From Aequoribacter fuscus (GTDB lineage Bacteria > Pseudomonadota > Gammaproteobacteria > Pseudomonadales > Halieaceae), in NCBI RefSeq assembly GCF_009910365.1, contig NZ_CP036423.1, positions 2,604,001-2,668,000 of the forward strand: a DNA stretch of 64,000 nucleotides. Reading direction: 5' to 3'. Positions 63,722 through 64,000 of this stretch are shown here, piece by piece (position 1 is the stretch's first letter; each line of letters begins with the position of its first letter). The position numbers and the translations under genes are program-made. Below the pieces are notes generated by a model. It saw only the letters and a program-made list of their open reading frames with translations, had not been told where the DNA came from and searched no databases.

Positions 63722-64000
63722 TTAACTTCTCGGAATAACGAGCGTTTGGCCAACCAAAATTCGCGACCCGTTAATATTGTTGTGTGAGCGCAATGACTCC
63801 ACCGACACCTTAAATTTTTGCGCAATACCCGACAGGGTATCACCGCGCGCGATCGTGTAGGTTTGCTGGCCCTGCTCCTTGGACCAGGCCACATACGTGC
63901 CAGGCGGTGGCTGAGCGTAAAAGTGGTCACTCACTCCCGCAAATATGGCATTCGCCATTTTACGGCGATAAGCACTGTTGTTTAACCGTCGCGCCTCAGT
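63722..64000 (-). CDS. amiB: N-acetylmuramoyl-L-alanine amidase AmiB, C-terminal part
   Basis: The C-terminal 92 codons of a gene that continues past the window edge. The reading frame is open to 64000. The end of the amidase catalytic domain is visible (EARRLNNSAYRRKMANAIF), then a linker (GVSDHFYAQPPPGTYVAW). A LysM peptidoglycan-binding domain follows (TYTIARGDTLSGIAQKF to ILVGQTLVIPRS). AmiB splits septal peptidoglycan during division, and the gene order amiB-mutL is conserved. Partial: the start and most of the catalytic domain are outside. Confidence 0.95.
   Translation of the reverse strand, partial: TEARRLNNSAYRRKMANAIFAGVSDHFYAQPPPGTYVAWSKEQGQQTYTIARGDTLSGIAQKFKVSVESLRSHNNINGSRILVGQTLVIPRS

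Overview
The window is chromosomal DNA of a free-living, probably marine gammaproteobacterium. The conserved gene strings are typical of that class: amiB-mutL-miaA-hfq-hflX-hflK-hflC with hisZ-purA downstream, hemC-hemD-hemX-hemY, argH-lptM-lysA-dapF-DUF484-xerC-yigB, trxA-rho, and ubiK-comM-rep. hisZ next to purA, a TonB-dependent receptor, a wax-ester-synthase-like acyltransferase and an H-NOX/c-di-GMP pair point to the Cellvibrionales/Halieaceae (OM60/NOR5) or a related oligotrophic marine lineage. That placement is inference from gene content. No rRNA or tRNA gene, CRISPR array, phage or insertion sequence was recognised.

Layout. 0.3-6.7 kb: a minus-strand accessory block of two alpha/beta hydrolases, a PadR regulator, an RhlG-like dehydrogenase, a hotdog thioesterase, a DUF1254/DUF1214 protein and a SnoaL-like protein, possibly lipid or ester catabolism. 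6.8-13 kb: a SHOCT lipoprotein, a Kef-type antiporter, an FKBP lipoprotein, a TIGR02444 protein, the ABC-F protein YheS and a GIY-YIG protein. 13-18 kb: trxA, rho, a toxin-antitoxin pair lying between repeat copies, and ubiD. 18-22 kb: haem synthesis. 22.7-28.6 kb: arginine/lysine synthesis and XerC. 28.8-31.7 kb: a nitrogen operon (porin-glnK-amtB, then a second PII gene) behind a sigma-54 promoter and an NtrC-type site. 32-38 kb: ubiK, comM, rep, a c5-type cytochrome, a GST and a DUF3080 lipoprotein. 38-45 kb: a TonB receptor, H-NOX plus an EAL phosphodiesterase, and a WS/DGAT acyltransferase. 45-48 kb: a MerR regulator with a DUF6482 protein, divergent from an unusual sigma-70 family factor, then a glutathione peroxidase. 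48-54 kb: an alkaline phosphatase lipoprotein and an RND efflux pair. 54-64 kb: purA, hisZ and the hfl/hfq/mutL cluster, ending inside amiB.

The main unexplained structure is a family of interspersed intergenic repeats. Module A is about 124 bp, GC-rich and hairpin-forming, with four copies. Module B is about 220 bp, with three clear copies and one decayed fragment. A and B occur joined (15.1 kb) or apart. Twice the order is A-B-spacer-A; at 15.1-16.5 kb the spacer is the complete toxin-antitoxin operon. Also worth a second look are the sigma factor with an altered region 2.4, the nitrogen-regulated porin operon, and the H-NOX/EAL pair whose GGDEF site is degenerate.
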